NCBI GenBank assembly: GCA_022567365.1
Contig: JADFHG010000233.1
Span: 1-6,348 of the forward strand
Reading direction: 5' to 3'
DNA from: Planctomycetota bacterium
Lineage (GTDB): Bacteria > Planctomycetota > Phycisphaerae > UBA1845
DNA length: 6,348 bases
The notes below the pieces were generated by a model. That model did not search any database. It was not told where the DNA came from and saw only the letters and a list, made by a program, of their open reading frames with translations. Position 1 is the stretch's first letter. Each line of letters begins with the position of its first letter. The translations under genes were made by a program, and so were the position numbers. Positions 4,352 to 6,348 of the stretch are shown in pieces.

Positions 4352-6348
4352 ATGATTAAACACTCGCTCATCATCGGTGCGCTCGTCGTTGTCGGTTGTA
4401 CATCGGCGGCGGCAAATGACTGGCCCTTTTGGCGCGGACCCGAGCAGACGGGCATGACCCGCGAGAAGGCGATCGTCACATCATGGTCGCTCGACGGCGA
4501 AAATCTTCTTTGGAAGAGCGACGTCGGCGGGCGAACCACGCCGATCGTAATGGATGGGCGGGTCTTCATGATCGTCCCCGCCGGCGAGTGCCGACCGATC
4601 GGTTCGGGCCGACAAGACTGCGTCGCCTTGCAGGAGCGCGTCGTGTGTCTGGACGCCGACACGGGTGCGATGCTCTGGGAGCACCGATTCAACGTCTTCC
4701 ACACGGATATCGTGGAAAACCGGATTGGATGGACCTCGATGGTCGGCGATCCACGGCACGGGCGCGTGTATGCGCACGGGACCGGCGGTGAACTCTTCGG
4801 ATTCGATCGCGACGGCAAACTCCTGTGGAAACGCTCGTTGACCGAGGAGTTCGGACGCATCAGCGGCTACGGCGGGCGCCTTCATACGCCGATCATTGAC
4901 GGGCAGCGTCTGATCGTCAGTTTCCTCAGTTCGAGCTGGGGGAAACAGGGCAGACCGACGCACCGATACCTGGCGGTCAACAAGATGACCGGCCAGGTGA
5001 TCTGGTGGGCGGAGCCCGGTGGGAAACCGCTCGACACCACGTACGCCGTCCCGGCGATCGCGGTGATCGACAACTGTAAGGTGTTGATCGCCCCGGCCGC
5101 GGACGGAAACATCTACGGCATGCAGTCGCGCACCGGCAAGACATTATGGACGTTTCGGCTGAGCAAGCGCGGGCTTAACTCGTCGGCGGTGACCGACGGC
5201 AAGTACGCATACGTCTGCCACAGCGAGGAGAACATCGAGGGCACGGAGATGGGCTCCGTGGTCTGCATTGACGCGTCGGGCACGGGCGACATCACCGACA
5301 CGGGCGTCGTCTGGCGACGCGACGGTCTGCGCATCGGTTACGCCTCGCCTGCGATCGCGAACGGACGACTATACGTCGTCGACAACTCGGCCAACCTGAT
5401 ATGCCTCGACGCGAAGAAGGGCACGACCCACTGGGTGTACAACATCGGACGCGTCGGCAAGGGATCCCCGACGGTGACCGCGGACGGCGTGATCTACGTC
5501 GGCGAGCAAAACGGCATGTTTCACGTGCTTCGTGACGAAGGTGACAAATGCGTGGCATTGGACACGAAGCGCTTCAAACGGGAGGACCACCTGGTTGACG
5601 AAATCTTCGGCTCGCCTGCGATCGCGAATGGGCGCGTGTATTTTCAGAGTCGCTACGGCACGTATTGCCTGGGCAAGCAGGGCGCCGTCGTCGAAACGAT
5701 CGGTGAACCGGTCGACCTTGATCGGGTCGCCTACGCGGCGGATCAGAAAGCCACGGGCACTCCCGGGCGCGGCGGCATACAGCTCATCCCCCGCGAGGTC
5801 ACGCTTCATCCCGGCGATTCCGTCAAGTTCACGGCGCTCCAGTTGAAACCATCGACGGTAGGCTCGTGGCTGGTCGACGTCAACGCCAAGTATGCCGTAC
5901 AAGGCATCCCGGCCATCATGGGCGAAGACCACGTCCTGACGGTCGGCGCGGTCGAGGGGTTCGCGACGGGAACCGTCACCTGCGAGATGACCGGTGTCAC
6001 CGAGACGAGCCGGATCCGGATCACACCAAGGGTACCATTCATCGAGGACTTCGAATCCACGCCGATCGGCTCGGTCCCGCCGGGCTGGATCGGAGCCGGC
6101 GCGAAAACGAAGGTCGTCGAGCGCGACGGCGGGCGCGTCTTGCGGAAAATCGCCCCCAAGGAAAAACCGAGTCCGCCGTTTATGCGCCTCCGCGTCTACG
6201 CAACTCCCCCGATCGAGGGCGGATACACCGTGCAGGCGGACCTCTTGGGCACGGCACGGCAGGCCAAGCGTCTCCGCTATCAGGCCGACATGGGGCTGAT
6301 CAACACCCGGTATCGAATGATCATGCTCGGCAAGGCCCAGTCGCTTCG
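4352..6348 (+). CDS. Exported PQQ-type beta-propeller protein with C-terminal beta domains (3' end outside window)
   Basis: The 665 visible residues begin with an export signal: a short basic start, a hydrophobic stretch (5-15), and either a lipobox V13-V-G-C16 or a signal peptidase I site after A21. WPFWRGPEQTG (24-34) is the usual opening of planctomycete and verrucomicrobial BamB-like proteins. Propeller blades of the form (A)D-G-x-(I/V)-Y ... L/T-W follow to about residue 440, for example LDADTGAMLWE (100-110), SRTGKTLWTF (259-268) and two near-identical SPAIANGR blade starts (332-339, 421-428). Residues about 470-560 look like an Ig-like beta domain. A segment from FIEDFES (563) through VPPGWIG (575-581) resembles a carbohydrate-binding jelly roll and runs off the edge. 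The role is unproven: propellers of this type may scaffold envelope assembly or bind PQQ, and no dehydrogenase active-site motif was recognised. A GGAG lies 5 nt before the ATG, so the start is well supported. Confidence 0.92.
   Translation, partial: MIKHSLIIGALVVVGCTSAAANDWPFWRGPEQTGMTREKAIVTSWSLDGENLLWKSDVGGRTTPIVMDGRVFMIVPAGECRPIGSGRQDCVALQERVVCLDADTGAMLWEHRFNVFHTDIVENRIGWTSMVGDPRHGRVYAHGTGGELFGFDRDGKLLWKRSLTEEFGRISGYGGRLHTPIIDGQRLIVSFLSSSWGKQGRPTHRYLAVNKMTGQVIWWAEPGGKPLDTTYAVPAIAVIDNCKVLIAPAADGNIYGMQSRTGKTLWTFRLSKRGLNSSAVTDGKYAYVCHSEENIEGTEMGSVVCIDASGTGDITDTGVVWRRDGLRIGYASPAIANGRLYVVDNSANLICLDAKKGTTHWVYNIGRVGKGSPTVTADGVIYVGEQNGMFHVLRDEGDKCVALDTKRFKREDHLVDEIFGSPAIANGRVYFQSRYGTYCLGKQGAVVETIGEPVDLDRVAYAADQKATGTPGRGGIQLIPREVTLHPGDSVKFTALQLKPSTVGSWLVDVNAKYAVQGIPAIMGEDHVLTVGAVEGFATGTVTCEMTGVTETSRIRITPRVPFIEDFESTPIGSVPPGWIGAGAKTKVVERDGGRVLRKIAPKEKPSPPFMRLRVYATPPIEGGYTVQADLLGTARQAKRLRYQADMGLINTRYRMIMLGKAQSL

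Noticed and set aside
5054..5625. Three copies of the octamer GCGATCGC (5054-5061, 5351-5358, 5618-5625), resembling cyanobacterial HIP1
   Set aside because: All three fall in the same frame and encode Ala-Ile-Ala in the repeated P-A-I-A blade motif, so protein repetition and codon bias explain them.
5369..5932. Minus-strand open frame of 187 codons inside the beta-propeller gene
   Set aside because: The plus-strand frame has clear propeller motifs throughout, so this is an antisense shadow; the same applies to the 212-codon frame at 4222-4860.

Overview
The window is GC-rich bacterial DNA holding four protein-coding genes, two of them cut by the window edges, separated by unusually long, repeat-bearing spacers. 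The best guess at the source is a member of the Planctomycetota, possibly a Phycisphaerae-like lineage from a metagenome. This inference rests on a secreted protein ending in two dockerin-like calcium loops with a cysteine pair between them, a large exported PQQ-type beta-propeller protein opening with the W-P-x-W-R-G-P motif, a MetRS with a single four-cysteine zinc knuckle, and wide spacers full of palindromic and heptanucleotide repeats. No rRNA or other strict taxonomic marker is present.

Layout. Bases 1-899 (minus strand) are the N-terminal two-fifths or so of methionyl-tRNA synthetase (metG). Bases 900-1499 are a divergent spacer with no convincing gene. Bases 1500-2324 (plus) encode a secreted dockerin-like protein with an unrecognised beta-rich body. 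Bases 2335-2597 are a dense composite repeat: heptad repeats, a palindromic element with nested stems and three related 24-nt hairpin units, and a second long foldback containing heptads in the opposite orientation. Bases 2620-3921 (plus) encode a complete PaaK-family adenylate-forming CoA ligase with no visible Shine-Dalgarno site, starting only 22 bp after the repeat. Bases 3922-4351 are a second spacer with a possible pseudoknot, GC-rich hairpins, a weak promoter candidate and a piece related to the ends of the first palindromic element. Bases 4352 to the end (plus) encode an exported beta-propeller protein with further C-terminal beta domains, unfinished at the window edge.

The genes do not form a recognisable pathway or operon. 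metG is housekeeping and points away from the rest; the other three are co-directional but widely spaced, and nothing ties the ligase to either exported protein. No defence system, CRISPR array, transposase, tRNA or rRNA was seen. The most noteworthy unexplained structure is the 2335-2597 repeat and its partial relative at 4187-4248, which look like members of a dispersed non-coding element family.
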